This document shows, piece after piece, positions 1 through 11,140 of a stretch of 64,000 nucleotides of DNA. Positions within the stretch are counted from its first letter, which is position 1. Each line of letters starts with the position of its first letter. This DNA is from Gaeumannomyces sp. JS-464 (taxonomy: Eukaryota > Ascomycota > Sordariomycetes > Magnaporthales > Magnaporthaceae). The stretch lies in contig NGZR01000002.1 of NCBI GenBank assembly GCA_002197995.1, forward strand, positions 4,464,001 through 4,528,000. The letters run 5' to 3'. The position numbers and the translations under genes were made by a program. The notes beneath the pieces were generated by a model, which was not told where the DNA came from, did no database searches, and saw only the letters and a program-made list of their open reading frames with translations.

Positions 1-1787
1 CTTCGATGGAAGACGGCTCTCTGAGAACTTAGGAATCTGGCCTCCACGCGGTTTCTATCATGTTCTGGAAGAACATCGTGGGCGCTCCGAAGAAAATCTC
101 TCACAAAGCGATGCTCCGGACTTGGCTTTGTGCGGCGGTACCGCTTGTCAAAGTCGAAGAGTAGCTCTGGAATGGTTGCGCGGCCGACAGCTTTCCCTGG
201 CTGATCCTTCCTGCCTTTGTCACCGGCCCTGAGCGACTTTAGCTCCCTGGCCAGGGCAAGGCAGTTTCTGGGTCGCCGGGCTCGGACGGGTTTCGTTTCA
301 GGACTGTTGTCTGGGCGTGTGCTCATCTTGGGCGCCGGAGCGCCTTGCACCGTTTGGGACGGGGGCGGTGACGCTGGGAAAGATACTGACTCAGCAATAG
401 GAGATGGAGATTGTGGCCTTGAGCACCTCCTCTCTGGAGACAGAGGGCGGCCGTGCCCATGTCGACTTGAAACAGTCCGTTGTTCTTGTTGCTCCTGTCG
501 TTGTTGCTGCTGCTGTCCCTCTTGTTGAAGGAGTCGCAGGGCGTGTTGGTCTAACTGCTTTTCCAAGCTGGAAACGTGCTTTTCGGTGTCGACATGACGT
601 CTCTCGATACTACTGCAGTTCCCCCTCAACTGCTCGACGTTATCGCTGTGACGGCGATCATTTTCGGTCACCGCTGCCTCGAGGCTGGCATAATCTCTCG
701 TTAGCAGCACAATACTATCCCTCTGGCGGCGATCGCTCTCCGCCATGGCCGCCTGGAGGCTGACGCAGTCCTTCCTTAATAACTCCATGTTATCATTCTG
801 GCGGCGATCGCTTTCGGCCATGGTGCCGCTGAGGCTGGCGCAGTCCCTTCGTAAGAGCTCCATGCTGTCGTCGTGGCTCCGATCGTTCTCAGACACTAAC
901 CCCTCCAGGCTGGCACATTCCTTTCTCAAAAGCTTGATATCATCGTTGTGATGGCGGCTGTTTTCGGCCACCATTATCTCAAGGCTGGCGCATTCTCTAC
1001 TCAGTAGCACGACGCCGTCATGATGACGGTCATTGGTGTCGGCTATTGCTGTCTCGAGGCTTTCAATTTTTTGCCCCTGCCGCTGGCTGGTCTCCCGTAT
1101 CTGCCCCTGGATGCTCTCCCACTTCTTGTCGGCGTCCGAGTCTCGTTGTCTCAAGGCGCCACCAAGCTCCTGGTCCGTGTACCGCTTGGAATCTTGAGCC
1201 AATGTTTCTATGCTGGCCTGGAGGACCTCGAGCTTGGCGCGAAAGCCCGCCAGCTGAGCAGCCACCTTTTCCTCGCTGGCACGGTGGCCGGAATGCTGCG
1301 TCTCGGGCCTTTCCTCGAAGTCCTGCTGGCGGCCGACTTGCCTTCGGGCCTCAGCCTCGAGCCTCGCGAGGCGTGCCTCCAAGGCTTCTTCCCTCGTCGC
1401 CGTGCGTGCCTCTAGGGATTCCTCGCGCTTCCTGAGGCCCTCGATGAAGCCATCCAGATTCGATCTCAAGGCCTGCAACGCCTGCTGTTGCTGCGCCGCA
1501 AGGTCTTCGGCCCGTTGCCGGACCGCCTCCTCGCTCGCGGCGACGTCCGCCTGCCGCTGGCTGCGCTCGTGCTCAATGGCCTTCTCGAAATCCTGCCTCG
1601 CCGCCTGTATGCCCGTGAAGACGAGCGCGGACGTGGCGTAGTTGATGCTGCTCGCGGCCGGCGTGGGAGTGGATGATGGCGGCGCCGGCGTGGGCAGATG
1701 GGGCGTGATGGTCTGGCCGTTACTTTGAGACGCTCCGGACGAGAACCCAAACAAGGGGGACACGCTACGCCAGTAGCGTGCGGCCAT
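1..1787 (-). CDS. Coiled-coil repeat protein, 3' end beyond window
   Basis: An open frame runs on the minus strand from an ATG at 1787 to the window edge with no stop, about 595 codons. The N-terminus is Ser/Pro/Thr-rich. A long Glu/Arg/Ala/Gln-rich helix follows, then seven 25-residue repeats containing a pattern like LLRKECASLE...SENDR, then a Gln-rich stretch, a Pro/Ser-rich linker and a basic tail with the motif LLFDFDKRYRR. The composition is that of a structural coiled-coil protein. No catalytic domain is visible, and I do not recognise the family. The start is the first clear ATG before the Ser/Pro-rich segment, with upstream sequence reading like a leader. The product could be a cytoskeletal or septal scaffold, but that is a guess. 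Coding potential is well supported by the in-frame periodicity; function is unknown. Confidence 0.75.
   Translation of the reverse strand, partial: MAARYWRSVSPLFGFSSGASQSNGQTITPHLPTPAPPSSTPTPAASSINYATSALVFTGIQAARQDFEKAIEHERSQRQADVAASEEAVRQRAEDLAAQQQQALQALRSNLDGFIEGLRKREESLEARTATREEALEARLARLEAEARRQVGRQQDFEERPETQHSGHRASEEKVAAQLAGFRAKLEVLQASIETLAQDSKRYTDQELGGALRQRDSDADKKWESIQGQIRETSQRQGQKIESLETAIADTNDRHHDGVVLLSRECASLEIMVAENSRHHNDDIKLLRKECASLEGLVSENDRSHDDSMELLRRDCASLSGTMAESDRRQNDNMELLRKDCVSLQAAMAESDRRQRDSIVLLTRDYASLEAAVTENDRRHSDNVEQLRGNCSSIERRHVDTEKHVSSLEKQLDQHALRLLQQEGQQQQQRQEQQEQRTVSSRHGHGRPLSPERRCSRPQSPSPIAESVSFPASPPPSQTVQGAPAPKMSTRPDNSPETKPVRARRPRNCLALARELKSLRAGDKGRKDQPGKAVGRATIPELLFDFDKRYRRTKPSPEHRFVRDFLRSAHDVLPEHDRNRVEARFLSSQRAVFHR
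570..1094 (-). repeat. Seven tandem 75-bp coding repeats (25-residue coiled-coil units)
   Basis: The AGGCT-type anchor (Ser-Leu of each unit) recurs on the plus strand at 606, 681, 756, 831, 906, 981 and 1056, exactly 75 bp apart. Translated on the minus strand, each unit is 25 residues with conserved Leu-Leu, Arg, Cys, Ser-Leu-Glu and an acidic/His/Arg-rich end. The first and last units are the most degenerate. Confidence 0.9.
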
Positions 1788-2670
1788 GATGCTGATAGGG
1801 CCGACTGGAAAGTGCACTAGATACTGACACGGTTGTTGGAGTTGCGAGATGAGAGGAAAACCTAAAGACTGAAGCCCAGACCGAGCGGGAATGGAGCTTT
1901 TGGATGTAATCAGAGCGGATCCAGCAGTCTTATTTCTGGGTTCAGACGCCCTTGACCAAGAAGGAAGGCGCAGTGGATGTCACCAATGTGTCGATCTTCC
2001 CGGATCATCAACGGCAGGCGCGGCCTGGGTTCGGTCGATTCCGGATATATCGCACTGCCAACAACATTAGATCCACCGAGCCTGCAACGGCCATCACAGA
2101 CGGACACATGGGTCTGGATATGTGGATTAATACAAGACACGCGGGCATGATAACGCTACCGATAAGTCGACCAACTAACCTGCGCCGCGGTTAGATACAT
2201 GGATGCACGCATGCGAAAACAGCTATCCCCAATGTGAAGGGTATCTCTGAGCGCCCGCCTGAAAGCCAACCGAGCCAACAAACTCCGCATAAAAACCACG
2301 TACGTGCGATAAACAGAAAGGCCCTGTTTTGAGAGACGGAAGCCAGCAAAGCCCTTCCCAGGTGGGTACCCCGATGCTACAAGTGAGTGGTATCAACACC
2401 TAAAGAGATACGGGGGTACATATTGTGTGTGGGAGGGTCGGCAAAAAGGAGATGCATCCCGTGAGGTAAAATGATGTCTTTCTCGTTGCAGATAACCATG
2501 AATAGACAATCAGAAACTCATCAGCAAAAAAAGAGGCTCGAGAGTGTGAGGGATACAAAGAAAGGAAGAGCAATAGACCACGTGGGGCCCACGCTGGAAT
2601 ATGGGTAAAATAATAGAAGATGCTGGTGGTGATGTTTGTGTTGACCCGTCGATAGTGGTAGCAGGGCGTA
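1788..2670. other. Intergenic spacer
   Basis: No gene is supported here. It lies upstream of the coiled-coil gene and downstream of the CRT10-family gene, so it should hold the promoter of the first and the 3' UTR of the second. The short open frames on both strands have no recognisable domain. Confidence 0.6.
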
Positions 2671-5220
2671 TTAAGCCCAATACTCGAGCGGGGCCTGCGG
2701 TGTAACAGAGCACGGCCCATGGGGGTCCGAGGCCTCGATGGTGTAGGTGAGTACGGTGTGGTCCATGAAATGCAGCATCAGGCGCCAACGGGAGACGGGC
2801 TCGGCCATGAAGGGCTGGTTGTGGCGGCGGCGCTCTCCACGACGGGGAGGGAACAGGTTGACGCCGCGAGCCCCGGGCTGCGGCACCTGCGACACGGCCA
2901 TGCCCACCATCCAGACATGCGGCCGCACCTTGCGGTCCTCCTCCTTGGTTCGCGGGAGCACCCACTCGACCCGGAAGCCGTGGCGGACCTGCTGCCAGCC
3001 CCTGCGCGCCTTGGTCAGCCGCAGAAGCGCCACACGGCCGCACGTAGACCCAACCACGACAAGGTTCAGCTCCGGGATGCAGTGTTTCATGCACATGCGG
3101 TTGGAGATCGGCATGTCCCAGGGTTCCTTAACCTTGTCTGGGTTATGCGGCGCCAACAAGCGCCGGCAAATGACACTGGCCTTGTTGAGGTCAAGACAGA
3201 ACAGCTCGACATCCTCCTCGCTCGTGCGCAGCACCGCATACCTCCTGGCAACTTCGGGCGGCGGCGGCTTGAACTTGAAATCCCATGTCATCCGATCGTA
3301 CTCGGGGAAGTTCTTTCGGAAGCTGTTGTTGTACAGGATATCGTGCAGGACCTTGGCCGGGCCCATTGTTTCGTGCCGGTAGACCAGCCCGATGCTGGGC
3401 ACAATCGTCATGGGTTCGCGAAGGCTGGCCCCGTTGGCCGCGCCAAGCGCTGCGCTTGCCATTCGGGGCCGACGGTCGTCTTTCTCGGCACGCCTGAGCT
3501 GCTCCCAACGCTTCTGCGCCTCATCGGGTTCGAGGTGTCTCTGGCACCCCCGATTGTCGTCGTTCTGGCTCCCCGTCTCGGCAGGCGTGTGCCGGAAGAG
3601 CGCTCCGATATCAACAGGGGCGGGCGGGCCGTGGAGCTGATGTCTGCCGAAGTGAAACCTGTCCACTTCAAGACCAGCTGTGGGATTCTCAGGGACGAGT
3701 CTGGCACTACGGCTGATGTCCAGAAGCAGCCCGGAAGGCGTGTTCCTACATGCGTCAATATTACTGACCGGCGCTCCCAGAAACTCCTCGACCGTCTGCG
3801 CCGTCCTGAAGAATGCATCCGGCAGCACCATCACTCCCCAGCTGCAACATCTCTCCTCCCTCCACATAGGGACTCTCGAGACACTAGCGCCCAGACTCCA
3901 GATGGAGTGCAGCCAGCAGAAGCCGTTGATATCGACTGCGATGACCTTGTCGGCCTCGCAGTACTCGTCGTCGAGGAAGGCAATGCTGGGAATATTGGCC
4001 GCAGCCCGGCTCGGCTGCGTCAGGATGATCCTCCAGTCCCGAGTCCGGCTCCGCAGGTGCCTCTGAAGGGTGTTGGCTGTGAGGCCTGACGAGGCCAAGG
4101 GCGGCGAGGAGTCGGTCATGTCGTAATCCAGAAACGTGGTGATTGGGGCTGCCGGCTCGCCGGACAAATCGCCACGCGCCCTGAGAGAGAAGGCAAATAC
4201 CGTGATTTCTTGCAGATTGCAGCTGACGGCCAGCAGGCGCGACTTCTTGTGCAAGGCAAGGCCCCAAGCCGACCGCCCACGGCGGCGTGGAAGAACTCTT
4301 GCGGAGGCCGCGACTTCAATACCCACCCCTTATGCTTCCGTGCCGAGTGCTCGATAGCGGCCGCTATCGTGTGTGTGTAATAACCGACCACGTCTCCGTC
4401 GTCATAGGCCGCCACGATGACCTCCAGGTCGCCCAGTTCGCCGATGATCATGTGGTTGATCTCATGACCTGAAGTTTGGTCGATGTAGCCCGGACACAGG
4501 GCGGCGATCCGGGATGGCGGGGGCTGGAGTACGAGGAGCGGGCCGTCCCTAATGACCTGAGGCGCGTTTTGGGGTTCGTAGACGTGTATCCTGCCCTTGT
4601 AGGCGACGAAGTAGAGCTTGCCGTGGAAGACTGGACATCAACATGGGCCCTTCGCCAGACATGGACACCTAGCACGTCCCCAAGTAAAAGTCCGCAGTCC
4701 GTATAAATACAGGATGCGGGAAAGGGAAAGTTACATAAAACAGGAAAAGAAACAGGAAAGGAAAAAAAGAAAAAGAAAAGGAAACAGGAAAGGAAATAGC
4801 TAAAGAAATAGCCAACCGCCCAACGTTGCCGACAACTCACATTGTAATGCTGGGAGAGGATAGTCAAGTTCATCCGCTGGCGACTAAATTGGAGAGCCTC
4901 ATGGGGCGGGGCGGACGTGGTGCTCTCGGCGACGCTGTCGCCGTCGTCGGACCCGTCCTCCAGTGCATCGCCGCCACCACCGCGCCGCCGCCGCCGACGT
5001 CGGCAGGCTGCGCCGGGACGCTCTCGTCCTCGCTATCGGTGTCCTCGAACTCGTCGTCGCCGAGCATGGGGTTCTGGAGGGTCTCGAAGAGCTTCGCGCG
5101 GATCTCGCGCTCGACGTTTGGGCGGCCGAAGCGGTTCGCCGGGGTCTGGACGCCCACGACTGGGCTGACGAAGACAGCGCCGCCGCCGGGGGTGTCCCCG
5201 GGCGCGGCTGGCTCCTCCAT
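2671..5220 (-). CDS. CRT10: CRT10-family protein, intron plus two apparent frameshifts
   Basis: This resembles the fungal CRT10 family (Pfam CRT10), named for a yeast protein linked to transcription of ribonucleotide reductase genes. Exon 1 (4841-5220) encodes an acidic N-terminus and the conserved start of the domain, LTILSQHYN. The intron 4617-4840 has donor GTGAGT and acceptor AAG. Exon 2 resumes with LYFVAYKGRIHVYEP, then SAWGLALHKKSRLLAVS, HILY-type segments and a C-terminal HFMDHTVLTYTIE. Two places need one extra base to stay in frame: a GGC-repeat near 4971-4998 and the GGGCGG stretch near 4269-4280. With both added, the exons total 776 codons, an exact multiple of three. The ATG at 5220 is the first after an in-frame stop. 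The breaks are probably sequencing undercalls, although a true pseudogene cannot be excluded. Confidence 0.85.
4617..4840 (-). other. Intron of the CRT10-family gene with purine-rich block
   Basis: The donor GTGAGT follows codon AAT at 4841 and the acceptor AAG precedes CTC-TAC-TTC at 4616. At 224 nt this is long for the locus. It contains the pyrimidine (minus-strand) block that has an inverted relative at 5645-5757. Confidence 0.7.
4683..4800 (+). repeat. Purine-rich minisatellite with GCAGTCCGTATAA head, left copy
   Basis: A head GCAGTCCGTATAAATACA is followed by repeats of AAACAGGAAAGG. A related block lies inverted at 5645-5757 (head GCAGTCTGTATAAGCACA on the minus strand, then ACAGGAAAAGGAAAAGG). 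The pair flanks the 5' part and promoter of the CRT10-family gene. Confidence 0.6.
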
Positions 5221-6257
5221 TTCGTCTGGCGCAGAACGAGCCTGCAGTGATGTGCGGCGGCGAGATGGGAAGATTCATTGCCACGCCCCGTTTGACGACC
5301 GGCAGCCCAGGCTGGAGGCGGGCCAGGTGGGGGGTGTTTCCGGGACGCAGATGGCAAACGATGGTGCGAGCTTTGTCCGCCCGTCGGAGCGGACCGCCAG
5401 TTGGGCAGTGACGCACGCAGCTTCACATTAGGTTGAACTCAAAGCGGACAGACCAAATAGAGGACGGCCGCGCCGGTTTGCGGGGTAATGGTTGATGCCT
5501 GTGGATTCTAGCGGCCCGTTTGCACTCAATGGTGGCCCGCTCGACCGACTCATGTTGATGGCCTGGGCTGGCACGACGGCCAAATAAAAATCTGCGGTTT
5601 CGACAACCGAGCTAATTGGAACCCCCATGATTGGAAGTTACCCTGTAGGACTACTTTCCTGTTTCTGTTTCCCTTTTCTGTTGCCTTTTCCTTTTCCTGT
5701 TTCTCCCCTGTTGTATACACCCTCCAGTTTGTGCTTATACAGACTGCAGGCTTCGTTTAGGGAACGTGGCTAGGTACATAGGTAGGTAGGGCAACCATGA
5801 CTAGCGCCGCTGCCTTATTGTGCGCCTCATCCGTCTGAGCGAAGGTTGGTTTTCCTTCGCACTAGGTTGGTTGCTTCCGTGAGCAGGTTAAAGATTTTTG
5901 AATTTCATGGTGCCACCGACACCTTCACTGGTGAGCACAGCACAGGATTGTACCTCGGCAAGTGTGATGGGAGGAAGGCCAGGCGAAGCATAGGCAGTCA
6001 GGTACCTTTCCTCGCTTGGAAAACGATTTTCATCTTTGTCTACTAGACTCCAAAGCCAAACAATCGGTGTATCCAAAGACAGAGCTTAGGGTATAGCCGC
6101 ACCAAGCGTGTACGTTGAGAAGCTTCCAGAATGCGAGAGGAAAATCCCAAATGCTGGGAAGGCAAAAGAACAAGAAAATGGAACAGACTCGAATCTCTTA
6201 CGTCGTGTAAATCATTCTCGTATATTCGTTGTCGTCTCTCCTTCGCTTTTCATCCTT
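5221..6257. other. Intergenic spacer with TAGGTA motif cluster
   Basis: No gene is supported. The spacer holds the CRT10-family promoter, the inverted minisatellite copy and, at 5768-5791, a TAGGTACATAGGTAGGTAGG cluster of the motif that recurs across the window. Confidence 0.55.
5645..5757 (-). repeat. Purine-rich minisatellite, inverted right copy
   Basis: This is the inverted relative of the block at 4683-4800. It shares the head sequence and the AAACAGGAAA-type units when read on the minus strand. Confidence 0.6.
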
Positions 6258-7487
6258 CTACGCCCTCATGAGCTCGACCATATCCTTCATCCTGTAGTCC
6301 AGGACCGGGGTGACCCAGTCGTCCTCAACCAGGCAGTACGTCTCCTTGCCGTTGTCCTTGGGCTTGCGCGGGTTGATGGCCCAGTAGCCAAAGTCGGCGT
6401 CGATGGCCTTGAGGTACCGCATCAGGTTCTGCCAGTAGTTGACGTCGCCGGCGCCGGGCAGGTGCGGGGCGCCAAACTCGCCGACCCAGACGGGGGCGAT
6501 GTCGCGCTCGACCAGGTACGCCCAGTTCTCGCGCATGGTCCGGACAAAGGACGCGTACGGCCGCTGCGAGAAGCGGCCCTCGGACGAGCCCCAGCCGGAC
6601 CAGGCGTAGACGTGCGCCGAGTAGACGACGCGGCCGTCGACGTCGAGCCGGACGGGCCGCCGCTCGGCGCCGCGCAGGTCGTTGCCCGACTCGGTGCCGC
6701 CGACGATGACGAGCCAGTCGCGGTTCATGCGCAACAGCCGGTTGCCGCACCGCTCCGCCGCCGACGCCCAGCGCTCCCATGGCATGGTGCCCCAGAGCCC
6801 GCGCACCTCGTTGCGCAGGTCGGCACCCACGACGCGCGGGTTGTCGACGAAGCGCTCCATGACCAGCTCCCAGTGGCGGATCCAGTCCTCCTCGGTCTGC
6901 GACACGCGGCAGATGGGGCCGAGGTTGTCGTTGGCCCAGCCGGCGTCGCAGGGATCGGCGCCGCAGCACCAGGTGGCCGTGGTGATGTGGTTGTTGACGA
7001 TGACGGCGATTCCCGCGTCCGTCAGCGACGTCACGACGGCCTCGAACACGTCGAGCGCCCGCATCCCGATCAGGTCCGGGTTCGCGGCCAGCAGGTGCGG
7101 GAGCACGGCCGGGTTCGTCATGACCATCTCGTCCGAGTAGGGGAGGCGCACCGAGTTGAAGCCCAGCACGCGGATGGTCTGGGCGATGACGTCGCGGTGC
7201 TGGACGTCGAGCCCGCCGGGGATGAAGAGCTCGTCGCTGCCGCCGTACCAATTGACCGACGAGAGCTTGAAGCGGCGGCCCTCGCGGTCCACGACGTCGC
7301 GGCCCTGTGCCCGCAGTGGGAGCGAGTACGTGTCGATGAAGGTGCTGGCAATGGGTGGCGGCAGCGGGCGCTGGGCGAAGAGCTGCGACGCCGGGTCCGG
7401 CTGCCACGGCACGCCCAGCGCCGCCTCGGCCTTCCACATGTAGTGGAAGAAGCCGCCCAGCAGCAGCACGCTAACGAGCAAAAACAT
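6258..7487 (-). CDS. Glycoside hydrolase family 5 (cellulase-fold) with signal anchor
   Basis: This is an intact single-exon gene of 409 residues. Residues 2-17 form a hydrophobic segment fitting a signal anchor or signal peptide. The rest has the GH5 (alpha/beta)8 pattern: NWYGG near 79, an Arg strand SVRLPYSDEM near 112-121, NNH near 165-167, the acid/base motif RNEV with E227, HVYAWSGWG near 292-300 and the nucleophile motif WVGEFG with E337. GH5 enzymes cleave beta-linked glucans or mannans with retention of configuration. The fungal subfamily and substrate cannot be fixed by eye. Seven cysteines, two of them adjacent in ATWCCG, are compatible with an extracellular protein. A 541-codon open frame on the opposite strand is its shadow, reflecting high GC at third positions. 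Confidence 0.9.
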   Translation of the reverse strand: MFLLVSVLLLGGFFHYMWKAEAALGVPWQPDPASQLFAQRPLPPPIASTFIDTYSLPLRAQGRDVVDREGRRFKLSSVNWYGGSDELFIPGGLDVQHRDVIAQTIRVLGFNSVRLPYSDEMVMTNPAVLPHLLAANPDLIGMRALDVFEAVVTSLTDAGIAVIVNNHITTATWCCGADPCDAGWANDNLGPICRVSQTEEDWIRHWELVMERFVDNPRVVGADLRNEVRGLWGTMPWERWASAAERCGNRLLRMNRDWLVIVGGTESGNDLRGAERRPVRLDVDGRVVYSAHVYAWSGWGSSEGRFSQRPYASFVRTMRENWAYLVERDIAPVWVGEFGAPHLPGAGDVNYWQNLMRYLKAIDADFGYWAINPRKPKDNGKETYCLVEDDWVTPVLDYRMKDMVELMRA

Positions 7488-9339
7488 GTTCTACGGCATG
7501 CAACGGCCTGCCTGTGTCTATCTCTGTCTGTCTCTCCGCCTGGCCGGCGTCGATATCGGGCGGAGCGCGGAGTCGAGGAGGTGGGCTTGGTCGGACCAGC
7601 GATATCGGCATCCGAGAGAGTCCGTGAGTCCGTCGCTCAGGTCGGCGCCATATCCAGCACGAGCGCGCGTCGAGGTCGGCCAGCAGCGAGAAGCGAGGCA
7701 GGCAGTAGCGCCTCGTCCGAGAACACGACCTAAAGATGATTGTCGCCGACTTCAATGATTCAGGGAAACGACGCCAGCACCAGAACGGACGCAGCAGCAC
7801 GATTTCCGGAGCCTGCCGGGGGGGTTGGGGCTACAAGGGGATGACTCGCGCAGCGGGTTGATGGCAGCTCGTGTTTAGGTGGCTTTTTTTCTTGATTATT
7901 ATTTTTTTTTGCATTGGCTGTCCGTGCCTCGGGCGTTTCGTTTTTTGGAATAGGAATGGACAGAGGTTGGGGTCTGGGAACACGAATTGGTCAGCACACC
8001 AGCACCAGTCATTCACCGCATTAGAGGTCTGCATCTATGCCTGCCCACAGCCCTGCACTGCCTGGGCGGGCGGGACGCCACCACGACGCTGACGGCACCC
8101 TCACGGTTCACAGCGGTCAATCTAACACATGGCATGTAGTCTTTTGCGAGGTGGCTATCCGGTGAAACTGGCCATCCACAGGGTTGGGCCCAAACACCCA
8201 CGTCGGAAGTCGCACGCACCTAGGGACTGTTCGGTAGGTTCACCAATCCCCATGTGGCTGCTTCCTTTCCTTCCATGCCGTGTTCCACGCACAGACCCCA
8301 CACTGCCGGCTGTTCCCTCCCCTCCATGCTACCTCACCCTGCAAGAACACGACGTAATGAGGGTGGGTTGGTGCGGAAGAGGCAGCGCAAGCTGCGGCTA
8401 CGAATATCTTCATTTTACACTTCTTTTTCTCATCAGCCGAAGCAGCCATCAAAACAGACCAAAGTACACGCAGCGCTCAGACCCACAACCAGCCTGGGGT
8501 CAGCAGCGGCACAAGGGTTGGATGTCGCAAGACATTTCGTTTTGAGCCTAGTCTAGGTATTTCGTTAGCCATGTTCACCGTCCACGTTGATGCCCCGCAA
8601 AAATGCGCGTCCAAAGTGGCACAAAATCCAATGAGCAATACCCATGGCATGGTTTGGTGAATGCCCCAGCGAGGCTGAGTACTTTGTAGCTGGATAGATA
8701 GTTGGAGAGATACATTGTGTGGTAACCAAGTACTGTCCCTCAGGGTCCAGGTCATCCCCTGACCCTGATCCAAAAAATTCCGTGCCGTCTAGACCTGTGC
8801 AGATCGCACCCAACCAGGCACGCGGCCATGTGCCGCCCCGTAACATTGTTGTACTCAGTAGTACAACGAGGGAAAGTAAAACAAAAGAAAACAGATCGAG
8901 GGATATAAATCGTGTCAAACATTGACCTTCGCTTGGTCCACACCGCAATCGCCTGCGGCTTTTTTTTCCTCCTTGCGCCGAACGCTTCACCAAAGTACAG
9001 CAAAAGATAAAGAAATAATACGAAAAAGACTTGCAAACTCCGTTTGCTGCGAGCCACAAGGCATCGTGCCATGGGCTTCATCCCGAGTCGACGCCGGTGC
9101 TGGCTCGATTCGTCCTGTAACTTCCCCCTCTCCTGGCTCCCTGAAGGCGGGCTCATCCGTGAAAGGTCGTCGGTGTGCAGAGAGAGCACCCGAGTGCTTC
9201 TGGTATCTCTTGTTTCTGATTCCTCCTTCTCTAGGAGACAACTTTTTCTGCCTTTGCACCCATGCTTTTTTTTTTTTTTTCTTTTTTTTCTTCTCTTTCT
9301 TCCAAATCCACACGGTTTGGATAAAATATTCATATTCAT
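7488..9339. other. Intergenic spacer
   Basis: This holds the promoter of the GH5 gene and the 3' flank of the GPCR gene. T-rich runs occur near 7885-7911 and a long T-rich tract at 9262-9300, which is antisense to the GPCR 3' UTR. No open frame here shows a recognisable domain. Confidence 0.6.
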
Positions 9340-11140
9340 TCATATCCTGTTCATACCCAGTGGGTTCATGTTCATATCGTTGGCATCCCTGTGCTCGTTC
9401 CGAGACCCAGCGTATATCTCGCTGTTATCCCATCTGACCACCTGCGGTGGGGCTTTCGGTTTCGAGAAGGAGCGCGTCGGCGCGTGGTATCTCGCCGTCT
9501 GCCCAAAGTAGTCGGGCGTCCGCCGCCCGCTAGGTGGGGGGCTTGCCGGAGACGCGGCAGCGGGGTAGGGCGAGATCGGAGTGGTCCCTGCGGAGGGTGT
9601 TACTGTGTCGTCCACCATTGTCTTGCCCGAATCCCGGATAGCATCTCGTACGAACGTCTTTGGTTTTTGAAATCGTCCGCCACCCGAGCATCGACCGAGA
9701 CGAACTCAGCCTTCTTGTTGGAGCGGAACATAGACGAGAAGAGATCTCTCCATCCCGTAATCATCGACCATCTCCCGAGCAGGACCATAAGCCAAATCCC
9801 GTTCATCTAGATCTCGTGTCAGCGTCCAGTCCCCTCCGTGCATACGCGCGTCGAGCAAATCCCGAGGATCTGATTCAAACTTACCGCCAAGAGGAGAAGC
9901 ACGGCACCAACGGTAGCTTGGTTGATTACGAGCTCGCTGGCCTTGTCGAGGCACTTGTTCTTGTCGCCGCCAGCGAGCGCAAGGCATGTGACCCATGGAG
10001 TAACCAAGCTCTTATCCGTCTTGATCCTCTCCAGAGTGTTGTCTTGAAAGACAAACACGATGGAGAAGAAGACGACGTCGGCGATGATGATAAGCACGAT
10101 GGTGATGCCCCTCCACTGAAGCTGAATAACTCGTCGGACTCGTCGGTAAGCCTGCCTGGGCGTCATGGTCTGGATGCTTCGGTTGGATGATGGAAGATTG
10201 GAACCCTCGGTCGAGGCGCTGTTGTCGTTGAGCGAGGCGAGGTACACCTTGATGCAGTAGACAAAGGTGGCTAGCTGGATGAAAATGGTGAAAGCAGAGA
10301 AGACGAGCAGCGGAATCCAGAGCACAGCTAGGCTGTTCTCGTGGTTGATGTGACACGTCTGTCCGAAACGGAACGACACTCCGCTCATGGTCAGGGCCAT
10401 GATGATGCCGACCAGGGGAATGCCCCAGCCGGCGGCCTGGGCAAACCACATGAAGGTCTTGCCAACCACGACCTGCCAGCAGATCTGGAGGTGCAGCGAG
10501 AGGGCACGCAGGAAAATCCACATGACTCCAGCCCATCCTCCCAAGATAAGCATGGATCCAGACGCGGCACATGCCTGGTTCGTCTTCATGTCGTTTGGCG
10601 TGATCTTATCGGCGCACTGTTCCGGCTGCGTCGCGAGGGGGACCACAAAACCCAGCTAAAAAGATTCGTGTCAGTTGAGCTTCACAAAAGTGGCGGGGCG
10701 ACGTTCGTTTCCCCCACCACACGCCTGCCCCTCTGGTTTGCGAAACTTACATTCATAAAGATGACTGCTATGGTCAAGCAGATGCTCAGGTAATGCCTGT
10801 GCGTCTTCTCGACCGGTAGGAAAAACCATGATAGCAGCAGGAATGCGCACAGAACGGTTGAGACGACTGCGACAACCTCTGCAGCCACTCCAATAGTGTC
10901 GAATGTGTCAGGGTAGACCCAATCCGTCATAGGACAGGGGAGGCAACATGTCAAGTTGCCGATATCTGCGCATAGCCTGCCCTTGATGACTATTTATTTG
11001 GTTCTCATGTCAGCGGGATTCTGCGGACTGGTTACCGCAGGAAAGATTCAACACCACGTACAGCCATCTGAGCCGGTAAAGTCCAGGGCGTCAACGAAGG
11101 GTTTCGGGCAAAACGGGAGCTTTATTCCGGTTAGCGACAT
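9340..11140 (-). CDS. Fungal Frizzled/Smoothened-like 7TM receptor
   Basis: There are four exons: 11062-11140, 10751-10965, 9885-10655 and 9340-9806, all with GT-AG introns (GTACGT, GTAAGT and GTAAGT donors). The protein opens with a short Cys-containing N-terminus, then CCLPCPMTDWVYPDTFDT, TM1, the motif PVEKTHRHYLSICL and further helices, including WAGVMWIFLRALSLHLQICW and a segment with FRFGQTCHINHENS. This pattern matches the fungal/amoebozoan Frizzled-like receptor group that lacks the cysteine-rich Wnt-binding domain. The ligand is unknown; G-protein coupling is assumed from the family. The C-terminal tail is Pro/Ser-rich (PDYFGQTARYHAPTRSF). One missing base near 9631-9642 breaks the frame between the YEML segment and the tail. 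Adding one base gives about 510 residues and an exact codon count. Confidence 0.87.

Noticed and set aside
570..1094. CRISPR-like array of regular 75-bp units
   Set aside because: The units are in an open reading frame with coiled-coil coding logic and there are no distinct spacers; the genome is eukaryotic.
2719..4089. 456-codon open frame on the plus strand
   Set aside because: Antisense shadow of the CRT10-family gene; no recognisable domain.
6108..7733. 541-codon open frame on the plus strand
   Set aside because: It is antisense to the intact GH5 gene. Its sequence is Val/Arg/Asp-rich with no domain, as expected from GC-rich third positions.
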